From: Hyalella azteca
Taxonomy: Eukaryota > Arthropoda > Malacostraca > Amphipoda > Hyalellidae
Direction: 5' to 3'
NCBI RefSeq assembly: GCF_000764305.2
Contig: NW_025942288.1
Span: forward strand, 682,001-746,000
DNA length: 64,000 bases
Shown here: piece by piece, positions 1 to 15,100 of the stretch
How positions within the stretch are numbered: the stretch's first letter is position 1
How the letters are laid out: each line of letters opens with the position of its first letter
The notes under the pieces: model-generated
The model's database searches: none
What the model saw: only the letters and a program-made list of their open reading frames with translations
Told to the model about the DNA's origin: nothing
Made by a program: the position numbers and the translations under genes

Positions 1-115
1 AAACATCGAGGAACTCGACTATGCCTGGGATAACGTGACGGGACTTTATGCCAAGCGCGAGGAAAACCTCATCGATGCAATGGAAAAGGCCATGGAATTC
101 CACGACACCCTCAGA
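1..115 (+). CDS. shot: Spectraplakin exon: spectrin repeat (left-truncated by window)
   Basis: Base 1 belongs to a split codon; the frame starts at base 2 ([12 protein letters not shown]...). The LDYAWDNV stretch is the conserved Trp-containing start of a spectrin repeat helix. It ends in phase 0 at CTC AGA before the strong donor GTAAGT (116-121). Confidence 0.88.
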
Positions 116-3100
116 GTAAGTGATGCGTCCCGTCGACAATGATTCATGACTTAAATGAATTCCCATATTTTTAGGTGTTTGTGTTTCTATTGGTGGATAG
201 GCTTACCTCAATTTTTTCTCGATTTTGAATATTCTACCAGTTCAATTTCATTTGCTTTAATTTAGTCAGGTCAGTTTGTTAACTCTCCGACAAGCCGGGG
301 TAGTTCTCAGTTTTATTTATGCTCATTTTTACGGTCGTTACATGAAGGTCATCAATTGTCTGTATTGTTTTATGTTAACCGACGCTCATGTCGCAGAATA
401 TGCTGGACTTCCTGACCAAAGCAGAGAAGCGCTTCAAGGACTTGGGTCCCATCGCCAGCGACATCGAGTCCATCAAGGGGCAGATGAACCAACTCCATAA
501 ATTCAAGGACGATGTCGACCCGCACATGGTCAAGGTCGAGTCGCTCAACAGGTCAGTGCTCTATTGTGTTTATTTATATAGTGTCGCTAGGCTGAAAATT
601 CATATCAAACAAAATACGGAACGCAGAGTCTAAATCACCTATGTGAAACGGTCCATTGTTTTGTTGCTTTAAAAGTAACTTTTTCCTTTGCGTAATTTTT
701 AGTACGTAACAAATAATCAAGACTAATTATACTGGATTCATTGCTTTGCTGCCGGAATGGTGAACTGCTGCTCATGACACCGCATTTTTATCTCACGAAA
801 ACAATAAAGTTTGCTTCATAGATTGAAAATTTTTTGTGGGAAAATCGAATATTGACATTTAATTTAACTTTGCATACGTAGCTACAATATAAACACTGCA
901 TGAGATGCTACCTCAGTGGCTGAGGGCGGATTGACCTCGGACGTTCAGTCATTGATTGCTCCTAGCAGAAATTAGATTTGGCTTCTACATTCACTCCAAA
1001 ATAATTCTAAGAATGTTTTAGGTAATTCAGAGGTAAAAAAAATCTTCCCTCGGTAGAATAAATTTGGCATTTTATAAAAATAAGAGTGGACGATTTTAGT
1101 TTTCCTGTCAGCTTGTATTTTCATCAAATGACATTTCTTAACATTCTGGTGTCTGTCATTCCGTGGTGCCGTTCGTGGCTGGTCTTTCAGGAGTTTACGA
1201 AGGCAAGTGTTGACGATGTTGTTCCACTGCATGGTGTTCTGTTCTCATGTCCTATCACTTATTTTATTGCTGAAAGCGTTAGGAGACACGCTTCGTGCAG
1301 CTCCTATCTGTTTTTACGAGTTTTTAAGTTACTTTATAAATCTTGAATGAGACGATTTCCGATTTTTAAGTAGCCTTAATTTACGTCAGTATCGCTCAGG
1401 GTTAAGTTGCTGCAAATGCTACCGTGGTCACTTCACGCGATAAGTTCTCCCGCTTAATTCTATCTAATTTATTACTTGTGTGTTTCGTCTTTTCCTCTCA
1501 TGGATTCGTCCAATCATTACGACGCGAACGTTACTCGTGGCCTGCAATCTGTAATATTGACATGAACTTGTTTTTAGCCACCTTTAATTTCGTTCTCATA
1601 GGCCTATAATCTTTTTGATTTTTTACACTTCTTTATAGCTTTCCTGAAATAATCTCGAAAGCCATTTATTTTCCGCATGGCCTCTGTTTTGCTTATTCCA
1701 CCGAGCATCACCATTATTATTTACGTTCTCTCCACCTCGCGTCGCAAGAGTTCGCACTTGCATCACAAATTCGTGTAACTGTGTTTCTTCTTTGCACACG
1801 AGGCAAAACTGGAAATCCACTGCAGTCTGATGTGCAGTTCCTGGTCTAGTTTCGAACTGTGGTGATAAGTGTTTTATCAACGCTCACTTTATTTCTTATT
1901 AGTGTTTATTATTATTATTTTTTTTTTTGTAAAACCATTACACTTCTGTTTGGAGCTGTGATCGCATGCATAGAAATCGTTTATTGAAAAAAATTGTTGT
2001 GGATATTATGCTACTCACAGCATTCAAATTTCAAGGGCATTACACATTCAAGGAAAAACTGTGAATGCTCGGGAATTGATCATGTTATAATCAGTTGAAA
2101 TTGTTTTTTCGTACTGCCGCTGAAATGTTTCATTCACAATCGACGATGCTGAATAAAATTAATTATTTATCGTATTTTGTAATTGTTTGTTTTTGCTGTA
2201 GACAAGCACAGGAGCTGCGTGAGAGAACAACGCCCGACCAGGCAGCCGCCATCATGCAGCCACTGGGCGAGGTGAACAGAAGGTGGGACGACCTCATGAA
2301 GAACATCAACGACCGCCAGAGGAACCTCGAAAACGCTCTCCTCAAGCTCGGCCAATTCCAGCACACGCTCAAGGAACTCCTCGTCTGGATAGAACGCACT
2401 TCCAAGAATTTGGATGATCTCAAGCCTGTGTTTGGTGATCCTCAAGTAATCGAGGTAGAGCTTGCTAAGCTTAAGGTCACGATTAATGACATTCAAGCTC
2501 ACCAGTCTAGTGTCGACGCGCTAAATGATGCCGGTCGCCAGCTCATCGAGTCAGATAAGGGCTCCGAAGATGCCTCGCAGACGCAGAAGAAGCTACAGGA
2601 ACTCAACAAGAAATGGGAGAATCTGCAGGACAAGGCTATTGGCAAGCAGACGGACCTTGAGAACGCTCTTAGGGAAGCTCAAATCTTCAACGCTGAAGTC
2701 CAAGATCTCATCCTGTGGCTCGGTGACATCGATCAAGCAATCTCGGCGTCGAAACCAGTTGGGGGCTTGCCGGAGACTGCAAAAGAACAATTGCTTCGTT
2801 TCATGGAAATCTTCGATGACCTTGAGGACAACAGATCTAAAGTTGAAAGCACTTTACAGCAGGGTCAAGATTACCTCAAAAGGTCTCGAGAAGGTGCAGC
2901 GACCAACCTCAACCACGGCCTAAGAACTCTTAAGAGCAAGTGGGAAAGTGTCCTCAATCGTGCAAACGATAAGAAGATCAAATTGGAAATTGCTCTTAAG
3001 GAAGCGACCGAGTTCGATGAAGCCCTTCAGCAATTCGTGGCCTGGCTCACGGAGGCTGAAAACTTCCTTCTGAACCAACAACCCGTATCTCGAATCTTAG

Positions 3101-6100
3101 AAATCGTCATCCAGCAAATCGAAGAACACAACAATTTCAAGAAAGATGTCACTGCTCATCGAGAAGTCATGATGAACCTCGATAAAAAGGGAACTCATCT
3201 CAAATACTTCAGCCAGAAGCAAGATGTGATCTTGATCAAAAATCTGCTTGTGTCAGTTCAGCACAGGTGGGAAAAGGTTGTTTCAAAGGCGGCCGAGAGA
3301 ACCAGAGCATTGGATCTTGGTCTCAAAGAAGCCAAGGACTTCCATGACGCCTGGAGTGAACTTATTGCCTGGCTTGACGATGCCGAAGAGACCCTCGACG
3401 AATTAGCTGCCAACGTAGGCAATGATCCTGACAAGATTAAGGCCCAAATTGCCAAGCACAAAGAGTTCCAGAAGCAGCTTGGTGCCAAGCAGCCCATGTA
3501 TGACATGACCTTAAAAATGGGCAAGAACATCCAAAACAAGGCACCGAAATCTGACGAAGAGACCATCAAGAACATGCTTGCTGAGCTCAAGAGCAAGTGG
3601 AGCAACGTGTGCCAGAAGAGTGTCGACCGCCAAAGGAAGCTGGAAGAGGCTCTTCTTTTCACTGGCCAATTCAAAGAGGCCACTGGAGCCCTCATGGACT
3701 GGCTTAAGAAGGTCGAAATGGGCTTAGTTGGAGATGGTCCCGTTCATGGAGATATCGACACTGTAAATTCTCTCATGGAAAAACATAAGGACTTCTGCAA
3801 AGAGATGAACAATAGGAAGACCCAAGTCGACAGTGTCCGCAGGATTTCTGAAGATTTACTGGTTAAGGCCACGCCAGAGGACGCCTCCAACATCCGCGCG
3901 CAGATGAGCGAACTGCTGTCCACTTGGGACGCCGTGGAGCGCGCCACTGAACGACACACCGAGAGACTGCAAGACGCCTGGCACGATGCAGAAAAGATGC
4001 ACAAGGTAATTGTCAGCTCAAATAATAATTCTGTTTGTCTCAGTAAATTAAATCTTAATGTTGATTTTGATTCATTGATATTTTGAATGCCTTTAACAAA
4101 TTCGTTCAATCATCTCTATATGTAAAACTTATTTTTGATCTATTTCAAAGTAATAACATTGAAGACGGGTCGTAAGCATTTTATTACTTCTTGAATAGTC
4201 CCTTCAAGAACTTTTTGCATATTATTTTCACGGGCAGCAATTACTTCTTATTTATTTCGAAGTTTTCATGCTAAATTTTTAATTTTTTTGCAGTCGGTGC
4301 ACATCCTCCTGGACTGGCTGTCGAACGCGGAGATGAAGCTGCGCTACGCTGGCTCCTTGCCTCAGGACGAGGATGAAGTCCGTCAACAGATTGCGGAGCA
4401 CGAGGCTTTCATGCAAGAACTGCGTATCAAGGAGAAGGAAAAGAACGAAACCATTGCTTTCGCTGAAGAAATCCTGGCCAAGGCTCATCCTGATGCCATC
4501 TCAACCATCAAGCACTGGATAAACATAATACAAACGCGCTGGGAGGAGGCTGTGTCGTGGGCGGACCAGCGAGACCAGCGACTCCAGGACCACTTCAGGA
4601 CCTTGGCTGATCTCCAGTCGCTCATGGATGGGCTCATGCGGTGGCTCACGAGGGTAAGATTCTTATTTTCTACATGTATACCGTTACCCCTACCGTGAAC
4701 TTCTTTAATATGGAAACTGGCATCAATTTAAGCCTATGTGAAGTTGCGTAGTCGTACTAATTTTTTTTTTTCTCTTGTAAAACCGCAGTTTATTCACATT
4801 GCACTGAAATGGCTTTTGCTAAATCCAAATTTACTGCCTAAGTGAGACAATTGGGGAGTGTCCATCAATTACACATTATAATGTTTTTTTAATAACTGTG
4901 CCACAACGTACAACAGGCGCAAGAGGATCTCACAGATCTCGAGAGCCAGGCTCTGCCTGACGAGATCCCGCCGATCTTGGGGCTGATCTCAGACCACAAG
5001 GAGTTCATGGATGAGCTTCAGAAGAAGGAGCCCGAGGTGCTGAGCATCTGCAAGCCCACCAAAGTTCGTCCGTCCGTGTCGCTGCCTGGCAAGAAGAAGA
5101 GTCGAGGTTCCATGGGGTGAGTTGACCACTCGTTTTTCATAAACGGAAAAGCTTGGTTGTTGCCGAGGTCCGATTTTTTCGTGTCAGGTAACATTCTTTT
5201 ATTGTAGGAATTTATTATTCCTTATATTTTTTATCATAGCTGTACTGTATTTTTTATTCTTTCTGCAATTCAAGGCGATGCTGGGCTGCAACCACAACGC
5301 GATGTTCTCGTGTAGGTTTAATTTTTTAACTTCTCTTGTATACTTAAATGGTCTCGTTGGTTACTCAAAATTACGTTAAACCGACAAAAGAACTGAGCAT
5401 TTATTGACGGTATTCACACAATTTCTGGAACCGAAAACCTTTCCTAATGTTGTTGGTTGTAGTAGTTATATATTTGTCAGCAATGTTTTTGCAATTGTAT
5501 ATAATTTGTAAATTGCATCCCTTCATGAAATTTCCTTGATATTCATTCATCTTGGCATGAATCGGTGTTTTTTTTTTTGTAAATGCTCGTTATGAAAATT
5601 TTCAGTTTTTATAAACTTTATGGGTAGTGGCACATACTTCTGTACTTAGCCAGCATTTTTTTCTTTTCGAAGTATTTCTATGTAAATACTGCCGACTCGC
5701 GGCAGAGGTATAGCTTGAGGTATATTGTATTTTATTAGAGAGAAAATATTATTTGCCTGATATTTGTACATTTTAGCTCCATGCACTTTGAAAGAAGATG
5801 CTGCATTATTCAGTTGATATTTCAGCACATAAAAAATAGCGTCTATTTCCTATTGCCCAAGTAAAGCAACTCCAACTGGGAAATACACTTTGTAATGAAT
5901 GCGCTCCAAACATTCTTGCATCTGGCTAAGACTTCTCGATTATTCACAAATAAAAAATTTCGAAACATTTCAAAATTATTTTCAATTTGTATGTCGCATG
6001 GTTTACATCATATTGAGTATATCAATACCAGTTGAGTTGCTTTAGTTGCATAAACATTGAATTTGTGACACATTCTCTGCACGTGCTTGCTGTTGACGTG

Positions 6101-9100
6101 CACATGTTTGGGTCAGCGTATACACCTCGAATCGAGATGATTATTTGCCATCGTTTTTTGTTACTGCATTGAAAATTTCCGTCCGTGAAATAGTTTCACA
6201 CTTTCACTATCGAGACTTTTAGCGTTTTTTTTATGCATCGTGTAAATTCACGCCATTTACCTGTGGATACGAACTATAATTCATGTTTGGATGGCGGTTT
6301 TTGTTTAGAAATAAATTCCCTAATTCATTTTACAAAATTTTAAGTGTTGTAAATGTCCATATATGTAATTATTCCGAATAGAGAAACTACTGGCATAATA
6401 ACATCGACGAAGAGGTGACCCTTGTAGTGATGAATGTTGGAAGCATGTCGGTACCCTCCAAGTTATTTGTACTTTTCCAGTCGCAAGTATTTGAGAGTCC
6501 AGTCTTCGTTTTGGGATGTTCTCTTATTTTCCTCCAGTTCTTGATTTATCTATGACTATCATGAGCATTTCAATTACGATCAACTAAACCATTTTGAAGA
6601 GAATTCAGTCTTTAATCTTAATAAATGCGACTTGTGCGAACCACCAATTTCTTCTGAGGTCGTTGTGTCGATGTCACTGTGAGGAAAAGAATAGAACATT
6701 CAATATGAAGACTATATTTTACGTACTGAAGCAAGCGTTGTCAGCCCATCCAGTTTCAATGGCAGATTATGTGATTGATCCTCGATGAAAGGCTCCCGTG
6801 CGTCCAGTATGCCAGACTTTTTTTTTTAAATAAGTCTTACATGTGTTGGGCTCTTGCAGCCGCGACAGCACCAGCCCAGGCAGGGAGACGTCGCCAGACT
6901 TTGACTATCCTTCCAGACGGTCCAGGTGGGTCAAGATTGCGCCCAATTATGACTAGAACTAATTATGGAAACCTAAACTCTTAAATTAATTTTGGGGGTG
7001 GACGTTTTTGTATATTTCATCGAAAATTATCTGCGAGTTATCATTTGATCTAACTGGGGTACTAATTGAAGGCAAATCACATGGAGCTATATTTTGAGTC
7101 GAAATTTTTTTCGGTCCGTGGTGAAATTCAGTCTATCACACTCCCGGGAAACAGGAAACACTTTAAACAGTTTTTGCCAGAGAAAGATAAATAAGTTCCT
7201 TTTGAAATTCTATTAAAATTCTCAATGGAACACTCTCACACGGCTCCTGAGAAGAACATTTTTGGCCGGATTTACAGGTTGTATTTATTGAGTGTGTGAT
7301 TTGTAGCTTTGAGGCTCTGGCTCGGTTACGCGTGAGGGCGAGACTGGCTTATGGTTTGGCTTTAACAAACGAGCTTGATATTATTGCTTGTAGTTGTTTG
7401 CCCGTCCGTGTGTACGAAACAATTTTCTTTTCTTACTTTAGTTCCCGTTTGTTTTCTGTTTTACTTCCTATTGATTAATGGGATGAAACTCGACGTGATT
7501 GAATAGAGTTTTAACCAATTTTAAATGTTTCAAAACGGTGATCTTTTCAAAAACGTTTTGAATAAAAAAACACAGTTCAAACTTTTTAAACTGTTATTCA
7601 AAGCTTGGTTCAAATTACTTTTTTTGCACCGTTGGTTGTTTGTAACTGAGAATTACATTTAATATAGATAAGTTAAACAATTTCGAATTGTCGCCACTTT
7701 GATTTTGTTTTGTATACCACTTAAAAAGCTATAGCCTAATGATCGGTACATTGATTTTATTAATCGCTTCATCTATGCATCTCGTTTCCATAATTATATT
7801 GCAATACATTTGAATGAGACTAATATGGCCAGCTGACCTAATCGAAATAAACAGTTCCAGGAGTCGATAAACTTATTCTTATGCGTTATTTCCTTATATC
7901 GTCTTCATTCTGTAGATACTTCAATGGGACAAATAAGTCGGAAGTGAGGAATTAGTACCTTTAGAGTTAGGACTAATGATATCGCGGGCATCAAGAATTC
8001 GCTTTTTTTCTTTTTTTTGGGAACGTTTCTCAGTTATAGGCTGTTTTTTTCTAAAGTAACGGGTCGTATTTTTTGTAGTACTGTTGCGTGAAGGGCGTTT
8101 TTTTCGCGAAAGATTTTTCTTCACTATTAACTCTGACGGAGTGTCGAAAATTCTACGTATCAGCGATTGATGGGAACTCCAGTTAAATTTTATATTTTTC
8201 TCTAAACGATCCGCATGTAGCACAGATACACAGATCTCATTAACAAATGTTTTTTTAATTTGTGGAATTGATCCTACGATACCTTCCGCTAATTTGTATA
8301 ATATTCACTGGTTAAATTTGCAACACCTACATGGTTGTACACCTTTCAAGTTGCCTACTTGCTCATTCTTGCTCTCAACCATTCCATTATGTGTAAGAGA
8401 AATTTAATTTGTTTACTTTATATTATGTTGACATATTCTCGATACATTTTACTCGAAGGTGACGGTTACTATCCTGTTCCTACATTACAGTGTCTTTTCT
8501 GTTTCATTCAAATACAATTTATATTCATCGTTCATTGCTCATTTCTTGTGCACCTCAAATTACTTTGTCCTGGTTCATCTCCTATTTTTTTCTGAGGTAC
8601 TTAAATATATCACAATCATTTTATTTCTTATTAATGACCCATTGCATTACTCCCACATTTTTGTTTAATTAGTTTATGTTACATCGTGTTTGTTATTGCG
8701 ACGAATCATACAATAAGAGGCGATATTGTCTACAAAACACATGTTTCCAACCCTCCCAAAACCTGGCAAAAAAATTATTTCTATCTAATTACATTTTAAT
8801 TACATTTTTACCGACCTAATCTCCTGTATACCTTTTGTTTTCACTTTCGTATTTTTCAGTTTTTATCCCTTTAACGCATCCGCAATATGAATATATTATA
8901 TTATGTCTCCGAAAAATTTCATTTAACAATTTTTTCATCGGGCTTTTTTTCACTATATTTTTTTAAATAAAATTTTGATTATCGAATTGTTTTTGAAGTT
9001 ATATTTTATACATTGTATGCGGTTTGACTGGCGCTGTCTCAGTATTTCTCTCTTACTAAAAATGCATTTTCATGTTTTGCCTGAGGGTATATTTCTTTGT

Positions 9101-12100
9101 TTTCTTTCTTTCTCAGTGTCCTTGTATTGTATTCATGTTTCCCGTGTCACTGTTTTCTGCCTGCATTTCCCGTTTTCTGTTGTTGTGTTTTACCCGACGG
9201 TCTGTACATGGGACTCTTATTCTAACGCTGCTTGTGATACACTCCTTCCGTAGCCGTGTCACTCCTGACCGCGATAGCACACCAGGCGCTAAGTCCCGCA
9301 GGAGCAGGTAAACTGTCAACTTGTATTGCCCAGGCGTCATGGGTACATCCATAACAATTGTTTGTACCTAATATTGGATTTCAAATCCAATTAACTTTTG
9401 TTAAACGGTTATCAAGATTCCAATTAATTTGTTTTGTAGTAATCGGAATAAATTTTAATTAACGCTTCATAAACCTGCTCTACGTTATAACGAATAAACT
9501 TGCTTCTCAACCAACCAACAAACAATCGCGCTTTAAATTTACCGGTTGCGTATAAACATGAATCGCTTTTTTGTATCAAGTCTGACACTTTTGCTTATGT
9601 GCTCGTTAAAAACTATAATATTTACAACATGCACGGCATAGTGATTGGGTCACGAATAATTGTTATGTTAATAACATACTGATATTTTAGATGTACATTA
9701 GGTTTCTCAGTGACCTCAACTGTTCCGCTATTATACTTCTATATGGCCGCGGATGAATTAAGCGGAAAACCTTTTTAGACATTTCAATCCGTTTCATTCT
9801 GATGGTTTTTTAATTTCATTTCCGAGTCGACACGCTCGTTCTTTTAATTTGGCATGGCAGACCTCATCTTACTTGGGTGTGGGGTTTTTACAAATCTCTT
9901 TTCAGATTGTTTATTTTATGGTTGCCTCTATTCTTTATAGTACCTATATTATCTCTTTTCGTCGTCTTCTGACACATTCTCCGGAATTTTTCTATAATTT
10001 ATACCTGTTATTCAATTGAAGCTCCACTTCTTTTCTTATACCCTTTACCTTAATTGAATTGAAATATTATAATTATTCAAACATTAAAACAACATCATAC
10101 GACTTTGCTATGCATGATTCCTTTTGCAAAAAAAGTATCTAACTGGTTGTATTACTTTATCGATACATCCTCCACCCTGCATTCCATTTATTCCATTCCA
10201 TTCATTGCATTTCAACTTAAAGATGCATTTTCTTTTGTTCTTCAAGTAAGTCATCTTTCTGTGTTACATAAGATATCTCCGTTTTTCGACTGATTTCTTC
10301 TTACTCACGTGGTTCTTCTGCGATTAATATTATGTTAATCTTCATACTCTTACTTGCTTTGATCTGTCTCAATTAGCGACATTCTCTTCTCTCCTCGCAT
10401 CCCATGCATGATACTGTACATCATACGCTCTCACTCTGGAGACACTCTAACTTCTGTTGTCTCGGATCTGCTCTTCTTCGTCGCCATGTCCACACATTGT
10501 AATATATTATATGGACTGCAAGGAGTGTGTAGTTTGTGTGTTTCATGCTTAACTTTTGTGCTGTAGCGCTTCGTATTTTGGCTAACTTTTTGTTGTTCAC
10601 GTAACTGTTGGTGCGGGCCCGTGTAGCCGAGTCTCGCCTTCTCGCGAGCTCACTCCAACCCGAGAATATCCGAGACCCTGGATGTTCGGTGCAAGGTAAT
10701 AATAATCAATCTTAACCCTGGTGATAATCAACGCTCAATTGAGTAATTATTTTTAGGAAGCTCAATCACGTTCGCATAATTGTGCGTTGGAGCTTCAGTG
10801 GAATTCGTTATCAATTTCATAAATTCAAGTCAGCTTAATTTTGATGGTTCGGTGAGACGTGCGACGCTTACTCTCGATTGCGGTGAGATTTTACAATGAC
10901 GAATCACATATTTTATGTGCAATTTTAATGTAAGTAATAACTTTAGTCTCCTTCATTAGAAATTTGCAACTTTTTGTCGCCAATCCGGTCAGCTTGAAAT
11001 TAGTTGCAGCGAATTACTTAGTTCAGCAGTAACAGAAGCACAACCAATAAGTTCTCAATGGCAGCGAAGATTGCATCTCCGTTTGAATGTTTAACTCGAT
11101 GCTCGCGCGGTCGAGAGAAGCGAGCGTCGTATCACTGAAGCCTTTTGTGTCGGTGCGTTTGATATATGCGAGGGACAAGGTATTGCTTGCTTTTATCCAG
11201 TAATTATAATTGTATGGAATGATTTTTGCTAGCTTTTATACACGCACAATCGTACATATTGACTTAATTGTTTTGGTACCGTGTAAACATACACACATGC
11301 ATGCATGAGAATGTAGAGCATTGAGGGTAACCCTAATTAAGTTATTGATTTTGGGCCCTAGCTGGTGATTACACATATGAACTACATACTACAATGTATG
11401 AAGTCCTTCTGACAGGAAATGAGTGGTAAGTTGACGCCTGCAATTTCCGAATAATCAAGTATTGTCTTTCGCTTGGGATTTAACATCGCAATGATCACTT
11501 GCTTTTATTGATTCAATTTTGCTTGAATCTGACTGGTATCGCCGTAAATTCAGGCAATACGTGCTTCTGAATTGCTCAATCGATACAACAGCGGTTTTCA
11601 GTGATGCCCTACATATCAATCAGTGGCTGATGCCTGTCTGATGACGTCAGCAATAACAAAATTAAGTTAAAAAAAATAAAAATTGAAATCATCTTGGCGA
11701 GCGTCAACCTGCTCTCATGTCCAGCAGAGGGGAATCGGGTGCCCAGTGTCTACGGTGAAAACATTGCCTTAGGTGTTATGTTAGTTAATTTAATATTATG
11801 ATATTTATTATTATTTGTTCCCCCCACACCCCGCCTGTCTCCACGCGGCGCCGCTACATCGATGGCCGACCAACTCGTCTGCCTGCACACACGCCCCGCA
11901 TCTACTAACTTATAATCTACTTATTTCAATTATTATGCCACTTACAATACACTTTGCATGTTTATTACTTGGTTGTGACTAATATTGGCTAATTGTGAAC
12001 GTTAACCGCATAAATTATTACAATAATGGTGATAACTTGCGGATGGTATTTAATAAACTTTTTAATTGCATTTTGCAATGGGCAAAATACCTAATAATTT

Positions 12101-15100
12101 GAATGCCCCTTGATGTGCATGAACATATAATTGTATGGGCTTTACTTGTATACTGTTTTAATGATGCTTGCATTTTGACTTCCTCGCTGCAATGTTATTG
12201 GTATTAACAACAATTTATTGCTCAATCGAATTATCACGATTCCAAAAAATCACGATCTTCCAAACCTTCCTCTCAACAAAAAAATATTGTGCCGTCGAAT
12301 TTCTATGATTTTCCTGACATCGTTTGACTTAAATTGTCTACCGTGCTTCATTTTTCTTCGGCGATTCGAGTCGTTTTGAAACTATTTTTTAATCGAGGAT
12401 TAATTAATTACATTCGGCTCATTAACTATTTTTGATGTATTTCTTTACTAATGTTTTCTGCTTCTTTGACCGCGCTTCATTAATTCGAAAACGTATACGA
12501 TTTCATTTTTTCACTTACGATATATATTTGGCATCATGAGTTATCAATGACCTCTTGTAAAATGATTACTTGTAATCTGGGGTATTAATTGGGACACGTA
12601 GAGTGTCGCATGACTGGAGTCTGGACGCGTCCAGGGACTACGACGTCCCGCCTCGTTACCTGGGACGCTATTCCAACGCAGGCCATTCCCACATTCCCAT
12701 TCCTGTTTCGTCTAGAAAGTCCAGGTCCGGCTCGTTAACATTCTAAAGTCCTTAAAGATTAAACAAAAGAGTTCTTGCGAGTCAACTTCTTCTGAGTACT
12801 TGTAAAATTTTACGCCTAAATTCGCATCATTTGAACACATTTCACGACAATTTGAAATTTTCGTACCGGCATTGGAACAATTAAGCATCTTTTTTAAAAT
12901 GTGAAGCGTATGGTTTATGAATTTTGTACGGCCTTGCCATCCAAAGTTTGATGAATATTAGAGAGCTTTATTTAAAGCTAATCATTGAATTCTATTGAGC
13001 ATCTCAATAACTAACGTCATCTTTGAATGACCATGATTTTTAAGGCCAAATTAAAATTCAGCTTTACTCTCCTCTGTGTATCAGGTATACTGCTGATGTC
13101 ACCATTTGGTCTATAACATTAATTATCTTGGTGGTGGTGTTGGGTTTCTCGCTATTTAATCTTTGTTCAGGCTTGTTACTCACCCTTGAATTTCCGATGA
13201 AAGTTTATAATTGTCCTTAATAATTATTATCGTAGAAGTTTCCGTATTATTTGGTAACCTATTTTTGGCAACTCACGACCAGAAAAACTCTCTTCTTGTG
13301 CACTAATAATCCTTCGCTAAGATTATTTATATAAATATAACTGAACCTGTGAAACCTCATTATCATTCAAATTTTAGTTCTACTGTTGATTTTTCCCTTC
13401 GCGGATATTGTAAATCAAGAATATTTGAACGTTCCTGTTCAATGCTTCATAATTGCCTTCCTACATTTTTTCTTCTATTTTATATGTCAAATTTCATGTT
13501 TTATCTTCCTAACATTGATTGATCAATAAATATATATTTTTTCAGTTTGTTTAAAAAGTTTTCGACTTCTTTCATGTGTTTACGTTTCATATCTACTAAA
13601 ATATAAAGAATTTTACCGTGGTAAGTAACTAAGATTCTTGAATACACTAGGAGCAGGCAAAACATCTCGTGTAATTCTTTAAGATGTCAACGTAAATTTC
13701 GCACTACTTCAGCGAAATTTCATTTGAAACGAACTTAACGGAATGTCCTGGAGTCAATCGTACTCGTTTTCTTCGATATTATTCGAAGTTGCCCTTATGG
13801 CCTTCATGTCTGGGTGAAGAAATTATTCAACCTTATAAAGATTGTAATGATTTTAGCAAAGTAAAGATCTATTTCATGCATCGCATTGCAAATCACTCCT
13901 GTTTTGTGACTCCCTGCCGCATTAAAATTCATTTCAAGCAACGAAATAACCTCTGGTTTCTTGGACAGCAAAGCGAGCGTGCCGCGCGATGAGATTCAAA
14001 TCCGGAACCCGAAGGCCCGGGAGCTGTGGGACAAGTGGGAGACGGTGACGTACATGTCGTACGAGCGCATGCGTCGTCTCAACGACCAACTCAACTTGCT
14101 CAGAGAGCTCGAGAAGCTCAAGAACTTCTCGTGGGACGAGTGGCGCAAGAGGGTATAACTTCTAACATTATACGCTATTATTTACAAATTTCCTTTTTTA
14201 GAACTCAATTAGAGTTCGTAGTGTCAGTTGAGTAGACGTCGTCACTGAATTACTTAAAGCTGTAAGTTTGATTAATTTTGAGGTGGACTTAATTTGTTTA
14301 CTTTGGCCTTGGAATACGAATTGTGAATACATTCGGGATTTTTAACTTGAAAGACTCGTTGCGTGTCGTTGCATGACGTTACTTTATTACATTTATCTTC
14401 TTTATTTTCATTACTTAAACTTTCTCACGGTTTTCAGTTCGTGAAGTTCATGAACGGCAAGAAGTCTCGCGTCACTGATCTTTTCCGCAAGATGGACACA
14501 GACAACGATGGCATGGTGCCGAGAGACGACTTCGTTGATGGAATCATAAAATCTAGTGAGTTTTCGTTGAGTTTTCGCTTCAAAAAATATTTTCTGTAAC
14601 ATTATTACCTTTTCATTCACGCTAGTTGTTAGTCTTGTTGTACACATTTGTATCTGAAAATTTATACAAGATATTTGGATATTTTCCGTTTATTCTTCCA
14701 ACATTTTCACTTCTTGGATCCCTCATATTTTTTCGCCTAAAATTCTCATATTTTGCAAGAAATACAATTCGGAACTTTTCATCAGATTTCACTTGATGAC
14801 CTGAATTGATGCAAATGTTCCTGATATATTTCATCGCCAGAATTCTGCACGAGCTTTATATGAATGGAAAACATGTTTTGAAATGATGAAAGTTTCAGTT
14901 GTTATTTTTAATTTTATCTACTGACCTACAAGGTAGGTGGCAGCAGTGTCATAACTCAAAGTTCATTCACTGCAACACTGCCGCCTCAGTACGCTTCAAA
15001 TCAAGACCCCTGCAAATGGTAACATCATCCTGCAAATTTTCTTTATTACAGAATTCCCAACAAGCAAGGTTGAAATGGAGGCAGTCGCCGACATTTTCGA

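Larger units (their letters stand above)
5117..13968 (+). other. Long intronic interval holding four cassette exons
   Basis: About 8.9 kb between the rod and the EF-hand region, coding only at 6860-6925, 9254-9307, 10627-10695 and 12602-12724. The rest is AT-rich with T-tracts. A GC-rich patch at about 11820-11900 has no usable acceptor. No mobile element or RNA gene was recognised. Confidence 0.55.

Noticed and set aside
5275..5315. GC-rich patch with TAG|GTTTAA after the last rod exon
   Set aside because: Its length of 41 is not frame-neutral and the donor is poor.
7921..8223. 100-codon minus-strand ORF
   Set aside because: Lys/Arg/Ser low complexity from T-rich intron sequence; no family signature.
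11725..11754. Possible 30-nt frame-neutral cassette exon ([11 protein letters not shown])
   Set aside because: Good acceptor and phase, but a poor donor (GTGAAA) and composition unlike the other linker exons; too short to judge.
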